A DNA stretch of 28,587 nucleotides from NCBI GenBank assembly GCA_964657325.1, contig CAZZVE010000045.1, positions 1-28,587 of the forward strand. The letters run 5' to 3'. Each line of letters opens with the position of its first letter. Position 1 is the first letter of the stretch. The DNA is from JBBQVS01 sp964657325 (lineage in GTDB: Bacteria; Chloroflexota; Ktedonobacteria; Ktedonobacterales; Ktedonobacteraceae). The notes under the pieces are model-generated. The model was not told the origin of the DNA. It did not search any database and saw only the letters and a program-made list of their open reading frames with translations. The translations under genes were made by a program, and so were the position numbers. This document shows, piece after piece, positions 14,777 through 24,033 of the stretch.

Positions 14777-16954
14777 CTATTTGTGCAGGTCCACACGCTC
14801 CAATTTGCCACGTAGGGTGAAATTGAAGGCGAGGCGAGTCCATTTGTCGGGTAGGTGTGGCCCGGTCGTATAGCCGTCTTCGCTTATTTTCAGACCCGCA
14901 AATCCGAAAATTGCTGCTTGCCACACCGCGCCGGAACAAGCGGTATGAATGCCTTCCGGTGTGTTGCCACGCAAGTTCTCGATATCAACGAGATTACCTA
15001 GGCGGAACAGTTCAGTCGCGGCATTCTCCTTGCCCAGTTCGCATGCCAGAATGACGTGGAACGCAGGTGTGAGCGAGGACCCGTACTCATGGTCGGTGAG
15101 CGGATAGTAGTAGTCCCAGTTGGCCTGCTTGGTTTCCTGATCAAAATCCTGGTTGAGGACTGTGAGGAGCATCAGCACGTCCGCCTGTTTGACGATACGG
15201 TACTTCTGTATCCCCTCCACGCCGAGAATACCCTGATACGAATCGGTGCGACCTTTGTACTTCTCTTGATCGAGTGTCTCACGTTTAAAGAAACCATCGA
15301 ACTGCTCAAACACCTTCGTCTCTGGATTTTGGAGAATGCGCATATGCTTGACCACATCCTGCCAATGTTCAAGACGTTGACTCGTCAGGTCAAGTTGTTT
15401 CTCCAATGCCTGCGCTTTGTCTGGAGCCGTTGTACGAAGCCATTGTAGAATGTCGAGTGCGGTTTGCAGATTCCAGCGCGCCATGAAGTTGGTAAAGGTA
15501 TTGTTGTTGACGTGCTCATGCCATTCGTCGGGTCCAATGACATCTGTAAGCTCGTACTCGTCGCGTTCCTTGTTCTTCTCAACACGACTACCCCAGAAGA
15601 CGGCAGTGCTCAGAATAATTTCTGCCCCATAGTCGCGCATGAATTCATTATCACCCGAAATGTTCCAATATTCCCATGCGGCATGTGCAACGCTAGCACT
15701 AATATGTATCTCTAATGGTCCATTGAGCACAGGAATGACCTCGCCAGTTTCCGGGTGGATGATGGAAGGTGGCGTTGACTCTTCACCACTTAGCGTACTC
15801 TCCCATGCATACTGCGCGCCCTCGAAGCCGTTGCTTGCGGCCTTCTTGCGTGCTGCTGGTAGTGTGTGATAGCGATACATAACAAGGTTACGTGCGAGAT
15901 GAGGCATGGCATAGACAAAGAAGGGAAGCATGAAAATCTCGGTATCATGGAAGATGTGACCACGATAGCCAAAGCCAGTCATACCCTTTGCTGCGATGCT
16001 GTAGCGATCATCATGTGAAGAGGCGTTAATGCGCAACTGGTACAGATTATAGCGTATACCCACCTGCGCCTTCTCTTCGCCTTCGATAATCACGTCCGCT
16101 TCATTCCAGAATTGTTCCCATGCGGTATGATTTCCGGCAGACAACGTATCGTATGCATTACCTTCGGCCTTGAGAAGGCCCTGGTGATGATCGAGTGCGG
16201 CTGGCACAGGGTCTACACCGTCACGAGAGGTATACATTGTGACGAATTTTTCGGCGGTAACGGTTGCACCTTGTGCTAGTGTGCCGTAGAGCCGAATGCT
16301 CGGAGCAATATCTGAGTTATAGACTTCTGTGTTGAAGCCCTGAGTCGTACTCGTGATGCTAATTGTTTGCGCTAGTTGAACCTGTGTCGCTATCGTCTTG
16401 CTTTTGAGCCATACGATATTATCTTTATGGCCTTGATCGTCAACTTCCCAATGCATCAGGTTGTAGTTGCCAACCGCAGTATTGAGATCCGCGAACAGTT
16501 CGACTTCCAGCGGCTGATCAGCTTTTTCTGCTGTTACACTGTAGCGAATCGCGCCGACATGTTCGTCCGCTAAACTGGCAAAGCGTTCGCTTGTAATGAG
16601 TAGCCGTGTACCCGACTCGCCTTCCCAATGTACTGTGCGCGTTACGACGCCGTTTTTTATATCGAGCGTGCGTTGGTAGTCCAGAATATGGCCTCTATCA
16701 AGCCGGAAGCGTTCGCCATTGACGAACAAGCGTATTACTGTCCAATCAGGAGCGTTGGCGAGTTCTTCTTTCGCTATCGGAACTTTGTCAAAAACACCGT
16801 AGAGCAGTGTCGCGGGATTGGCTTTCGGGTAGCCTTCTTCAAATGTGCCACGTGTACAAAAGTAGCCATTGCCTACCGTGTAGACAGTTTCCTGGCTATG
16901 AAGAGTTTTAGGCGTTGGGTCAAAGGTAGTCTCGCTTATGTGCCAAAGGTCCAC
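14777..16954 (-). CDS. Glycoside hydrolase family 65 disaccharide phosphorylase
   Basis: GH65 enzymes split alpha-glucosides such as maltose, trehalose, kojibiose or nigerose with phosphate, inverting to beta-glucose-1-phosphate. The 725-aa protein has the N-terminal beta-sandwich (about 1-265), a helical linker and the (alpha/alpha)6 barrel. The general acid is E477 in the block VIGPDEWHEHVNNNTFTN. Other family blocks are RGHIFHDTEIFMLP, the KQADVLML block, YGSSLTPAFH and the SGAVWQAAIFGFAGL block. The start is GTG, with AGGAAGGA 7 nt upstream; an ATG in between is out of frame. It follows the beta-phosphoglucomutase gene by 67 nt in the same operon, which confirms a phosphorylase rather than a hydrolase. 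The disaccharide cannot be decided by eye. Confidence 0.93.
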   Translation of the reverse strand: MDLWHISETTFDPTPKTLHSQETVYTVGNGYFCTRGTFEEGYPKANPATLLYGVFDKVPIAKEELANAPDWTVIRLFVNGERFRLDRGHILDYQRTLDIKNGVVTRTVHWEGESGTRLLITSERFASLADEHVGAIRYSVTAEKADQPLEVELFADLNTAVGNYNLMHWEVDDQGHKDNIVWLKSKTIATQVQLAQTISITSTTQGFNTEVYNSDIAPSIRLYGTLAQGATVTAEKFVTMYTSRDGVDPVPAALDHHQGLLKAEGNAYDTLSAGNHTAWEQFWNEADVIIEGEEKAQVGIRYNLYQLRINASSHDDRYSIAAKGMTGFGYRGHIFHDTEIFMLPFFVYAMPHLARNLVMYRYHTLPAARKKAASNGFEGAQYAWESTLSGEESTPPSIIHPETGEVIPVLNGPLEIHISASVAHAAWEYWNISGDNEFMRDYGAEIILSTAVFWGSRVEKNKERDEYELTDVIGPDEWHEHVNNNTFTNFMARWNLQTALDILQWLRTTAPDKAQALEKQLDLTSQRLEHWQDVVKHMRILQNPETKVFEQFDGFFKRETLDQEKYKGRTDSYQGILGVEGIQKYRIVKQADVLMLLTVLNQDFDQETKQANWDYYYPLTDHEYGSSLTPAFHVILACELGKENAATELFRLGNLVDIENLRGNTPEGIHTACSGAVWQAAIFGFAGLKISEDGYTTGPHLPDKWTRLAFNFTLRGKLERVDLHK

Positions 16955-16981
16955 AGAAGCATCCTTCCTAAAAATGCTCGA

Positions 16982-17004
16982 TACTAGCTTCCTCGAAGCT
17001 AGTA
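16982..17004 (-). promoter_or_regulatory. Hairpin between the beta-phosphoglucomutase and GH65 genes
   Basis: The arms 16982-16990 and 16996-17004 pair over 9 bases with a 5-nt loop. On the minus strand an A/U-rich stretch with a run of five U follows about 8 nt later, just before the GH65 SD. It could attenuate readthrough or stabilise the upstream message. Confidence 0.45.
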
Positions 17005-17021
17005 CCGTGCGTTTTTATGTG

Positions 17022-17666
17022 TTAGTCTATCAAATCTTGTAGTGTTTTGTTTTCCATATTTGGAATAGCTTTGTCTGCTTTGTGAAAGCGTTCTGCTGGA
17101 CCAATGCCCAGTGCTTCCATTCCAGCCGCTTTGATCGCTTCAATGCCTGCGTCTGCGTCCTCAACACCTAAGCAGTCCATGACTGGCGTGTTGACAAGCC
17201 CTGCCGCGAAGACAAAGACATCAGGTTTTGGTTTGCCGTTGACAATACTGTTGCCATCGGCGATACCATCAAAGTACGAGGTGATTTGCAACTTCTCTAA
17301 CACCGTTGCCGTGTTTTTGCTGGCAGAGGCAATGGCGGTCTTGATGCCTTCCGCGCGAAGCTCTTTCAGCAATTCGACACCACCCGCGACGACCTCATTT
17401 GGTGTCATGTTCTTAATCAATTCCGTGTAATAACGGTTCTTACGATCCATCATCTCTTGCATCTGGTCTTCTGACACTTGCTTACCTTTAAGCAGGTACA
17501 TGAGCGAGTCACGGCGTCCAACGCCACGCAGGTGAGCATCGTTCTCTTCATGTGTAAATGGAATGCCCTCATCATCCGCGAGATGTTTCCATGCTTGGTA
17601 ATGGTACTCAGATGTATCGGTGAGTACGCCATCCAAGTCAAAAATGATCGCCTTTGGTCTTTTCAT
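17022..17666 (-). CDS. pgmB: Beta-phosphoglucomutase (HAD superfamily)
   Basis: The enzyme interconverts beta-glucose-1-phosphate and glucose-6-phosphate in the cytoplasm, through a phospho-aspartate and a 1,6-bisphosphate. At 214 aa it has the family length. Motif I is FDLDGVLTDT, with D10 as nucleophile and D12 as acid/base. The cap domain has LRGVGRRDSL, motif II is in IASASKNT, the motif III Lys is in NGKPKPDVF and motif IV is GVEDADAGIEAI. GGATGGAG lies before the ATG. It is the first gene of a two-gene operon with the GH65 phosphorylase, whose product is its substrate. No sugar ABC transporter or repressor is adjacent; the MFS protein upstream is not of a sugar type I recognise. Confidence 0.95.
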   Translation of the reverse strand: MKRPKAIIFDLDGVLTDTSEYHYQAWKHLADDEGIPFTHEENDAHLRGVGRRDSLMYLLKGKQVSEDQMQEMMDRKNRYYTELIKNMTPNEVVAGGVELLKELRAEGIKTAIASASKNTATVLEKLQITSYFDGIADGNSIVNGKPKPDVFVFAAGLVNTPVMDCLGVEDADAGIEAIKAAGMEALGIGPAERFHKADKAIPNMENKTLQDLID

Positions 17667-17796
17667 AGAAATATTGCTCCATCCTTGAAGAACACACTAT
17701 TCTCTTTTGTTTGATAGAAGGGAATTAAGATGAACTTAACTCCTACTTGAGTAACGTATCAACAGCAGAAGAGGTGACATCGTATTCTGAATATGT

Positions 17797-19023
17797 TTAT
17801 GTTTGCGGTACAACTGACTCACGCTTAAATGCAGGCCCTGCAAGAAAGGATGCAGTAATGGCGATAGTACTAAACACGAGGATGATACTAAAGGCATAGG
17901 TAAAGCTTTTGGTACGATCCAGTAAATAGCCTATGAGAGGTGGTCCAATGATAGCGGTTGGGCTAGCTAACACACTTAGAAAGCCCTGCGCGACACCTTT
18001 GCGAACAGTTCGTAGCTGTGCAGCCGAATTGAACACGGAGGTGTATGGTATGGTTGCTCCGATAGCGATCAATGAAATACCAAGAATTGCTAGTATTGGC
18101 AGTGTGAGTGGAATCATCAATACCGCAACGCCAAGCGCGCCCATGATCGTTCCTATACGAAGTAAAGGGATTGCACCAATGATGCCCCGCCCAATTAATA
18201 CGCCACCAAGAGGTCGGAAGAACATGCCCGTTAATAAAGCAAACGAGCCAAAGGTGGCGGCGAGTGTGAGTGACAAATGATACTGATCAATGAGATAAAT
18301 AGTCAGCCAGGCCGAGATTGCAGCCCCCAGACCAAACGTGCCGAGATGTGAAAGCCCCAGAGTCCAGACGGAGGGTGAGCGAATCGCTGATTTCACGTCA
18401 ATTTTAGTCCGCACTCGTACTTCTTGCCCATCATTCACGAAGAGCCAGACGACAACGGATGACGCGCTCAAAATACCCCAGAAGAGGAAGCACCCACGCC
18501 AACCCAGTAAAGGCAGTAAAAGGGGGGTGACAAATATCCCTAGTGCTTGCCCGACCTGTGTCGCGCCACCATAAAGCCCCTGTCCTAGTGGAGCGTGTTT
18601 GCCTAAGCCTGCTGAAATGCCCGCGCCAGCAATGAACGCGCCCCCAGAGCCAAAGCCAACCAGGAGACGACAAAAAAGTATCCATAAAAGGTTAGGAAAG
18701 AGTGGCAGCAGAACACCTCCAACAACGATCAAGCCGCTAAACCAAATGAGGACAGGTCTGGCACCGAAGCGGTCTGCTAATGCTCCAGCTGGCAGATAGG
18801 TAAGGGCAAGTCCCAGAAAGAGCAATGTTGAGAGCAAACCAGCCTGTCCACTTGTAATATGCAGCTCGGCGCGTATGGCTGTGATAAGTGGGCTATAGTT
18901 GGTGTAGTGGATAGAGACGATGATAGAAGTGAGGCATGCAGCAAATATACGTAGTGGAACGCTACTCGGTTTCTGGTTTCTCGCTATATGTGATGAAGGT
19001 TGCACTGAAGAGGCCGATGCCAT
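17797..19023 (-). CDS. MFS transporter
   Basis: This is a major facilitator permease (408 aa) with about 12 membrane helices in two halves of six, separated by a cytoplasmic loop near residues 200-215. The motif A region between helices 2 and 3 reads ALADRFGARPVL. The Gly/Ala-rich helix 4-5 region (GFGSGGAFIAGAG and QVGQALGIFVTPLLLP) resembles the CynX/NarK-like and other anion or drug permeases. The first 20 residues are polar and cytoplasmic. The SD before the ATG is weak. It runs in the same direction as the sugar operon and lies 130 nt upstream of it, but nothing links it functionally. A large palindrome (19139-19268) separates it from the upstream glycosyltransferase gene. The substrate is unknown. 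Confidence 0.88.
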   Translation of the reverse strand: MASASSVQPSSHIARNQKPSSVPLRIFAACLTSIIVSIHYTNYSPLITAIRAELHITSGQAGLLSTLLFLGLALTYLPAGALADRFGARPVLIWFSGLIVVGGVLLPLFPNLLWILFCRLLVGFGSGGAFIAGAGISAGLGKHAPLGQGLYGGATQVGQALGIFVTPLLLPLLGWRGCFLFWGILSASSVVVWLFVNDGQEVRVRTKIDVKSAIRSPSVWTLGLSHLGTFGLGAAISAWLTIYLIDQYHLSLTLAATFGSFALLTGMFFRPLGGVLIGRGIIGAIPLLRIGTIMGALGVAVLMIPLTLPILAILGISLIAIGATIPYTSVFNSAAQLRTVRKGVAQGFLSVLASPTAIIGPPLIGYLLDRTKSFTYAFSIILVFSTIAITASFLAGPAFKRESVVPQT

Positions 19024-19138
19024 AAATGATACGCCGCGCTTTCTGTTGTCTTGAACGCTATGTAACCGCCTGATATGGCTACCGCTTCATTGTAGCACGC
19101 CACTGTATTTCAATGATGGACATGAGTATGTGGTCGAA

Positions 19139-19268
19139 CGGTAGGGGCAGCAATTCATTGCGCCCAAAGATGGGGACGGGGAAGGGCAACACGTCAGCAA
19201 CGAATCTCTACCCTGACATGAACCCCTCTCAACCCATCTTCGGGCGCAATGAATTGCTGCCCCTACCG
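19139..19268. repeat. 130-bp palindromic element abutting the glycosyltransferase stop codon
   Basis: The arms 19139-19174 and 19233-19268 match at 35 of 36 positions around a 58-nt loop. The outer end is CGGTAGGGGCAGCAATTCAT. The right arm ends exactly at the base before the TAG (19269-19271) of the glycosyltransferase gene. The head GTAGGGGC..CAATT.ATTGCGC also occurs at 27974-27995 as part of another repeat. Confidence 0.85.
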
Positions 19269-20609
19269 CTAATTGTAGTTGGTATCGGCTTCGGTTGTTT
19301 GTCCAAAGGAGACCGCGTGATAGCGCACTTGAAGTGGAGCGTTTTGCGAATTGTGAGCTAGCATATATGTTTCCATCAGGTCCTTCAGGCGTTGTGCCAC
19401 GAATTCGGCGCCACCATGTTCAGCGTTCAGGACCGCGACAAGCGTATGCATTCCGTGGACGCTTAACAGGTCGTCTCGACGCATATATTTTCGTAGTGCG
19501 GGTAGCGTCTTCTGTAGAAAGGTGTGAATACCGCGCTCTACTTGTATATCGAGTAGCTTTCCTCCTTCGCGCTGTATATGAAAGACAATCACGCTTTGCG
19601 TTCTTGAGATGCGTCGTAGTTTGCGTTCGGCGTCTTCTAGCGTCTTCGTGGATGCTACCGCTTGCCAGACATGATGTGAACGTTTGCGCATAACATCATA
19701 CTGCCCCTGCAAACGTGCCAGTCCCTCCAAGCCTATCGTGCCGAGTGTCCATACAAACTGCTTTGGAGTACTCAACGCATAGGGCGTACTAACGAGGAGT
19801 TCACGCAGGATTGGTAGGACGTTCATTGTTGGTGCTTCGTATCGTTCTTGCTCCCGTATTTTGAGGTGCCCCGCGTGTATACGACGGCGTTGTTTCAGAA
19901 AATCATGGATGGTCATAGGACCTTTGTTATATACAAGGGCTTCTGGCTCATAGACAAGAGAAAGCTTTTGCATCGATATCGCTGCCTGAATAGAAATTTC
20001 GTCAACGGCTGTATCGGTTGGAATGCTCTCGACTGTATTGCGGAACGCGACGACCTCGCCAAGTTTTGGGCTACGTCGGGCCATACGATCATGCAGAAGC
20101 CACAAGAGATGAACAGCATGCCCAACAAAAGTTTCTTGATCGTTAACAGGTATGGGATGTGCTCCCACCATGCCGACGCTAGCATCAAAAAAGTGTGTGC
20201 AAAGCTGCTCTAATGTGTCACGTTCAGGAATAATGTCGGCCCCCACCATGACAAGAATCTCGCTACGTGCGTGTTGTAGGAAGAGATTGATTGCCGAGGC
20301 TTTCCCCTCGCGTCGTGGCTGAACGAGAAGCTGTATCCGTGGCTCTGAAGGCATCATCGCCTCTACGACGGCAACTGTATTATCAGTACAACCGCTTGCG
20401 ACGACGATAATTTCAGTGAGCGCAGTCCTAGAATGTGTCTGGTTCAAAACCGCTTCAAGTGTACGTCCAATATTGGCTTCCTCGTTATAGGCCATGATGC
20501 CAACACTGTATTCAATGCTCACCGTCGTGAGTCGCGATGATGTCTGTTGAATTGATAACGACTCTGGCAGTGAGAGTACTTCTAGCGTTTCTTCTATATT
20601 GCTGACCAA
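19269..20609 (-). CDS. Family 2 glycosyltransferase fused to a degenerate GGDEF-like domain
   Basis: On the 446-aa reading, a GT-A domain fills about 35-240: VGIMAYNEEANIGRTL for nucleotide-sugar binding, VGAD at the metal-binding site (about 122-125), the acceptor TDTAVDE block and KQRRRIHAG in the position of the Q..RW motif of processive enzymes. A hydrophobic helix near 280-300 may touch the membrane. The C-terminal part (about 335-435) follows the pattern of a GGDEF domain, but the signature reads VHGMHTL in place of R.GGDEF, so it cannot make cyclic di-GMP. It may be a regulatory relic. The frame opens at ATG 20654 with no SD, whereas AAGGAGGG sits 8 nt before the TTG at 20607-20609. 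It lies 83 nt after the GNAT gene, probably one unit. Confidence 0.85.
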   Translation of the reverse strand: MVSNIEETLEVLSLPESLSIQQTSSRLTTVSIEYSVGIMAYNEEANIGRTLEAVLNQTHSRTALTEIIVVASGCTDNTVAVVEAMMPSEPRIQLLVQPRREGKASAINLFLQHARSEILVMVGADIIPERDTLEQLCTHFFDASVGMVGAHPIPVNDQETFVGHAVHLLWLLHDRMARRSPKLGEVVAFRNTVESIPTDTAVDEISIQAAISMQKLSLVYEPEALVYNKGPMTIHDFLKQRRRIHAGHLKIREQERYEAPTMNVLPILRELLVSTPYALSTPKQFVWTLGTIGLEGLARLQGQYDVMRKRSHHVWQAVASTKTLEDAERKLRRISRTQSVIVFHIQREGGKLLDIQVERGIHTFLQKTLPALRKYMRRDDLLSVHGMHTLVAVLNAEHGGAEFVAQRLKDLMETYMLAHNSQNAPLQVRYHAVSFGQTTEADTNYN

Positions 20610-20617
20610 GAGACAGT

Positions 20618-20625
20618 CCCTCCTT
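20618..20625 (-). promoter_or_regulatory. Shine-Dalgarno that fixes the glycosyltransferase TTG start
   Basis: The minus strand reads AAGGAGGG, 8 nt, TTG. This is one of the strongest SD sequences in the window and makes the upstream ATG at 20654 unlikely as the start. Confidence 0.65.
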
Positions 20626-20692
20626 CTATATATACCCTTCTCTATCGTCAGCATAGTCGCTCATCTGAACGGTGTATTGAGGTCGTATGTAC

Positions 20693-21517
20693 TTATAGCG
20701 TCTCAGCGAGTCCAGGACGCCAGAAGTACTTACGTTCGCGGTATTGCTCTGTAAAGCCCATGTGCTTATAAAGAGGGTAGCCCATACGTGTTGCTTGTAG
20801 ACAAACGTACTGATAGCCTTGTGCTTGCGCTTCCAGGAGAGGTGCGAGCGTAATAGCTGTTCCAAAGCCTTTGCCACGTGCAGAGGGGATGGTACTCACG
20901 TCATAAATGCCAGCCATACCATCTGTAAAGAGGAGTGTTGAAGAGGTAACGGGTTCATCATTCATATAGCCTGTATAGTGTAGAAATGGACCTTGTGGAT
21001 CAAAGCCAAGTAGTGTATAGGCATCAAAATAAATTTGCCCAAGCGATGGTGTTTTAGGAAAGAAGCCTGCTACCGTTGCTTCATGCCAACGAGCAAAGCT
21101 AGCTGTATCTGTGACACGTTCGACAGTAAAACCGGGGATGGTTGGCAGGTTAAACGTGTGAATTGCGGGTTCAATAACCATGTGTGGCTCCTCCTCGAAG
21201 AGCAGAAAATCATACTTTTCGAGGTAGTCGTTGAGGTCCGATGGCTGTGTTGAGGGCAGAATGTGCCAGACGAGCGGCAGGCTGAGCGAGTTGAATAGCG
21301 AAAGAGTTTCCTCGATAGTGCTTTCAACTTTATCAGGTGTAAGGCATGTACGAGTCACAACATTCCATAGGGCAGCCCCCTTGCTCATAATTATCGTTAT
21401 ATCGGGCGACTCTCGCAATTCCAAATAGGGTAAGCACGAAAAGTATGTGTAGTAAGCGGTGTAGTTGGCTTCCATCATTGGGACGAGATGTGCTGTGTCT
21501 GTGAGGGCATCGTGCAT
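20693..21517 (-). CDS. GNAT family N-acetyltransferase
   Basis: This is a 274-aa acetyltransferase. The C-terminal GNAT domain is at about 130-274. The acetyl-CoA loop is VSTIPSARGKGFGTAI, and the later block GYPLYKHMGFTEQYRERKYF is typical of the last strands. The N-terminal half (1-125) looks like a divergent, non-catalytic GNAT-like domain, a layout seen in other two-domain GNAT proteins. There is no signal peptide. The SD before the ATG is weak. It is upstream of the glycosyltransferase gene on the same strand. The acceptor amine cannot be deduced. A 346-nt divergent gap separates it from the plus-strand sensor gene. Confidence 0.88.
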   Translation of the reverse strand: MHDALTDTAHLVPMMEANYTAYYTYFSCLPYLELRESPDITIIMSKGAALWNVVTRTCLTPDKVESTIEETLSLFNSLSLPLVWHILPSTQPSDLNDYLEKYDFLLFEEEPHMVIEPAIHTFNLPTIPGFTVERVTDTASFARWHEATVAGFFPKTPSLGQIYFDAYTLLGFDPQGPFLHYTGYMNDEPVTSSTLLFTDGMAGIYDVSTIPSARGKGFGTAITLAPLLEAQAQGYQYVCLQATRMGYPLYKHMGFTEQYRERKYFWRPGLAETL

Positions 21518-21673
21518 GGCTAAGTTCTTTCTAAATACTACCTATTGTTTAATCCACTACCAGTATTCTGCTGCTCTTCTATATAAAAGAATTTCGCTTT
21601 TTTATCTCTCTTTTTATACGTATAAATACGTGGAGTTGATACTAACTAATAAGTACTTATACATCTCTCAAGA

Positions 21674-21702
21674 TTGACAAGAGAGCGGTGTTATGCTATA
21701 TT
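21674..21702 (+). promoter_or_regulatory. Strong sigma70-type promoter of the sensor/pseudokinase unit
   Basis: TTGACA (21674-21679), exactly 17 nt, TATATT (21697-21702), with TGC directly before the -10, which makes it an extended -10 as well. Transcription would begin near 21709, about 155 nt before the ATG at 21864. Apart from this, the 346-nt gap 21518-21863 is AT-rich and shows no gene. Confidence 0.7.
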
Positions 21703-21863
21703 CCAGGATATCATCAAAGCGTTATGACGGGATAAAGAAGTGTTCATGGCACTTTTTATTTCTCTAAAGACGTATTATTTGCTCAATCATTACATCTACA
21801 CATATGAGTGTTTTCACGAAGTGTTTTTTTACATTTCCCCCCGAACAGAGGATTGGAGCAGGC

Positions 21864-23969
21864 ATGGCTTTTAATGGTGTGACAAGGTTTCCAGACAAGG
21901 CTAGGGTACCCTTTGCTAGTAGAAACAGCCCAGTGTCTTCTTTTTCCACGAATGGGACACAATACTCTAATCGTGATCCTGAAAAAGATGCTCGTGAGCC
22001 ATCGTTTTTTCATGGGGAAGCCCTGGCAAGAGATAGGGTAGCAGAACGCTATGGTACGATTGTAGTACTTAGTTTCACCGCACTGTTTGTGCTTTTCCTG
22101 ATTGGAATGGGGCTTGCAGGACAAACGGCTGGCAAGAGTTTTTCGCTTAAAAGCATCTCTGATATTTTGCAGTTTGTGGGTGAAGGCATCGGCTTTGTCT
22201 TTTGTCTTAGAATTGCGCTACGACTTCGACGTGTTTCTACTCAGCTACGGCGGAACCTCATGGTACAGGGTGCGCAGCAGCAAACGCGTAACGAGATTGC
22301 TGTCGCGCGTGCGGAAGCTCAAATGGCGCAGCGTGCATATTTTGCCTGGGTATTTCTTGCCCTCGCCATTGCACTTTACGCGAGTGGACAAGCTGTTTGG
22401 ACGAGTTATGATGTTCGTATGAACTCGGCTGATGTACCATTTCCAGGTCTTTACGATATTGGATTTGTAGCTTCCTATCCATTCTTCTTAATTGGAGCCT
22501 TGCTTCTTTCCCGTCGTAATAAAGCAACTGTGGGCGGTACACGATTAATTCTTGATGCGTTGGCGGTGATCGGTGCAGCGCTTGCACTTTCCTGGTTTTT
22601 TGTGCTAAGTCCGGCGATCGCGGGACTTTCGCAGGCACCAAGTGCAGGGGCAGCATTCCTGGCAGTCTATTTTCCAGCAGGTGATCTTTTCCTGGTCGCG
22701 GTTGGTGCCTTTTTGATGTTTAGCCCCCTTGCAAATCGTGAGCAACAGCCTGTACTATTTCGACTTTGCCTGGGTCTTTTCTTTCTCGCAATCACTGACA
22801 GCCTTCTTGGATATCTCAGTCTCACCCCTTCGGGATTTAATACAGGGACATTACAAGACATTCTTTGGCCCCTGAGCATGTTATTTGTTGGATTGGCGGC
22901 GGTAGAGTACCCTCGCAGTATTGCACGAGGACAAGAACAGGTAGCGCGTTCTAATAGTGCGAACGGTGCCGCACCTCTTCTGGTTGCTGGTCGCTCGTCT
23001 CAGTTTACTACAACGCTCCAGACCATTGCACCTTTTATTTTGGCATTGACGACAAGTGCGGTTCTTATCACCATCATAGCTCAACGCGGGGGAACAAGTC
23101 TTATACAAGCTGATGTTATCGCGTTTGCCCTTGTACTGGTTGTAGTTGTCCGTCAAGCTCTCACGCTACTTGAAAACAATCGTCTTACTATGCAAATGCG
23201 TGGTGAACTGGTTATCTCAAAGCGTGAGTTGTTTGTGACACGCCGCGAAGCCGACGAAGCAACACGTTCCGCGCAAGAGAAACAAGCGTTGGAGGAAGGG
23301 ATTGCAGTACTGCAACGAATTCATGCACAGGTGGCTCGTGGCGATTTCGCGGTTCGCGCCCGTATTAATGGAGGCCCACTCATGCCAATTGCGGTGAGTC
23401 TCAATTTGATGCTTGATCGCTTGAGTACCTTGACACAACGCGGGGCATCTTATGAACAGCTTTTGTATAGTCTTAGACTATTGCAGGAAGCTCTTGATAG
23501 GAACACGCAGGGACAACCTATTTTGTTGGAAGAGCAGCTCTCGGCACAAATTGCTACAGACCTTCGTCCTATTCTCATGCAGTTATCCTACCTGCAACGG
23601 GCACAGCAAAGCCATCTGCAGCGTCTCACAAACACCATCACGTCAATACATCCATTGATGTTGCGACTCCGTGAGGCACTCACAGAAGTGAGAGGTTCGG
23701 CAGTTTTTAACGAACTCGACACATCATCCGTTGAACACACAGCACTAGAACGAGCAGTACGAGTAGAAATGCAAATAGAGCAGATGCAAAAAACGTTGCT
23801 CGATCAAGTTTCTACGAACGTTATGCGCGTTGACGAACATATCAAGTCTACTCCTCATACAAATCAAGCTGAGTTTCCGCAAAAGCGGAGTCAGCAACAG
23901 CAGATAGATGCATGGCAGAAGCGGAGGAATATAGAAGGGAATACTTTCCCCTCTACTCAGAATCGGTGA
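21864..23969 (+). CDS. Multi-helix membrane sensor with a HAMP-like region and no output domain
   Basis: The protein (701 aa) has a polar N-terminus of about 60 residues. About ten membrane helices follow up to residue 436. The block FPGLYDIGFVASYPFFLIGA and the later LILDALAVIG...LSWFFVLSPA resemble the membrane sensor region found in front of GGDEF/EAL domains in actinobacterial and Chloroflexi proteins. After the last helix comes a long coiled coil (about 437-495), a HAMP-like segment (about 490-545, with QVARGDFAVRARI and LMPIAVSLNLMLDRL), then a helical Gln-rich tail. No kinase, GGDEF, EAL or methyl-accepting domain is present. GGAG sits 5 nt before the ATG at 21864; an in-frame ATG at 21804 has no SD. 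The gene lies 64 nt upstream of a pseudokinase, its likely partner. Confidence 0.8.
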   Translation: MAFNGVTRFPDKARVPFASRNSPVSSFSTNGTQYSNRDPEKDAREPSFFHGEALARDRVAERYGTIVVLSFTALFVLFLIGMGLAGQTAGKSFSLKSISDILQFVGEGIGFVFCLRIALRLRRVSTQLRRNLMVQGAQQQTRNEIAVARAEAQMAQRAYFAWVFLALAIALYASGQAVWTSYDVRMNSADVPFPGLYDIGFVASYPFFLIGALLLSRRNKATVGGTRLILDALAVIGAALALSWFFVLSPAIAGLSQAPSAGAAFLAVYFPAGDLFLVAVGAFLMFSPLANREQQPVLFRLCLGLFFLAITDSLLGYLSLTPSGFNTGTLQDILWPLSMLFVGLAAVEYPRSIARGQEQVARSNSANGAAPLLVAGRSSQFTTTLQTIAPFILALTTSAVLITIIAQRGGTSLIQADVIAFALVLVVVVRQALTLLENNRLTMQMRGELVISKRELFVTRREADEATRSAQEKQALEEGIAVLQRIHAQVARGDFAVRARINGGPLMPIAVSLNLMLDRLSTLTQRGASYEQLLYSLRLLQEALDRNTQGQPILLEEQLSAQIATDLRPILMQLSYLQRAQQSHLQRLTNTITSIHPLMLRLREALTEVRGSAVFNELDTSSVEHTALERAVRVEMQIEQMQKTLLDQVSTNVMRVDEHIKSTPHTNQAEFPQKRSQQQQIDAWQKRRNIEGNTFPSTQNR

Positions 23970-24033
23970 GCAACAAACGACAAATGTATTATAGAGACAA
24001 TGAGTGCCCTGACATACTAAGAAAGGACTACAT

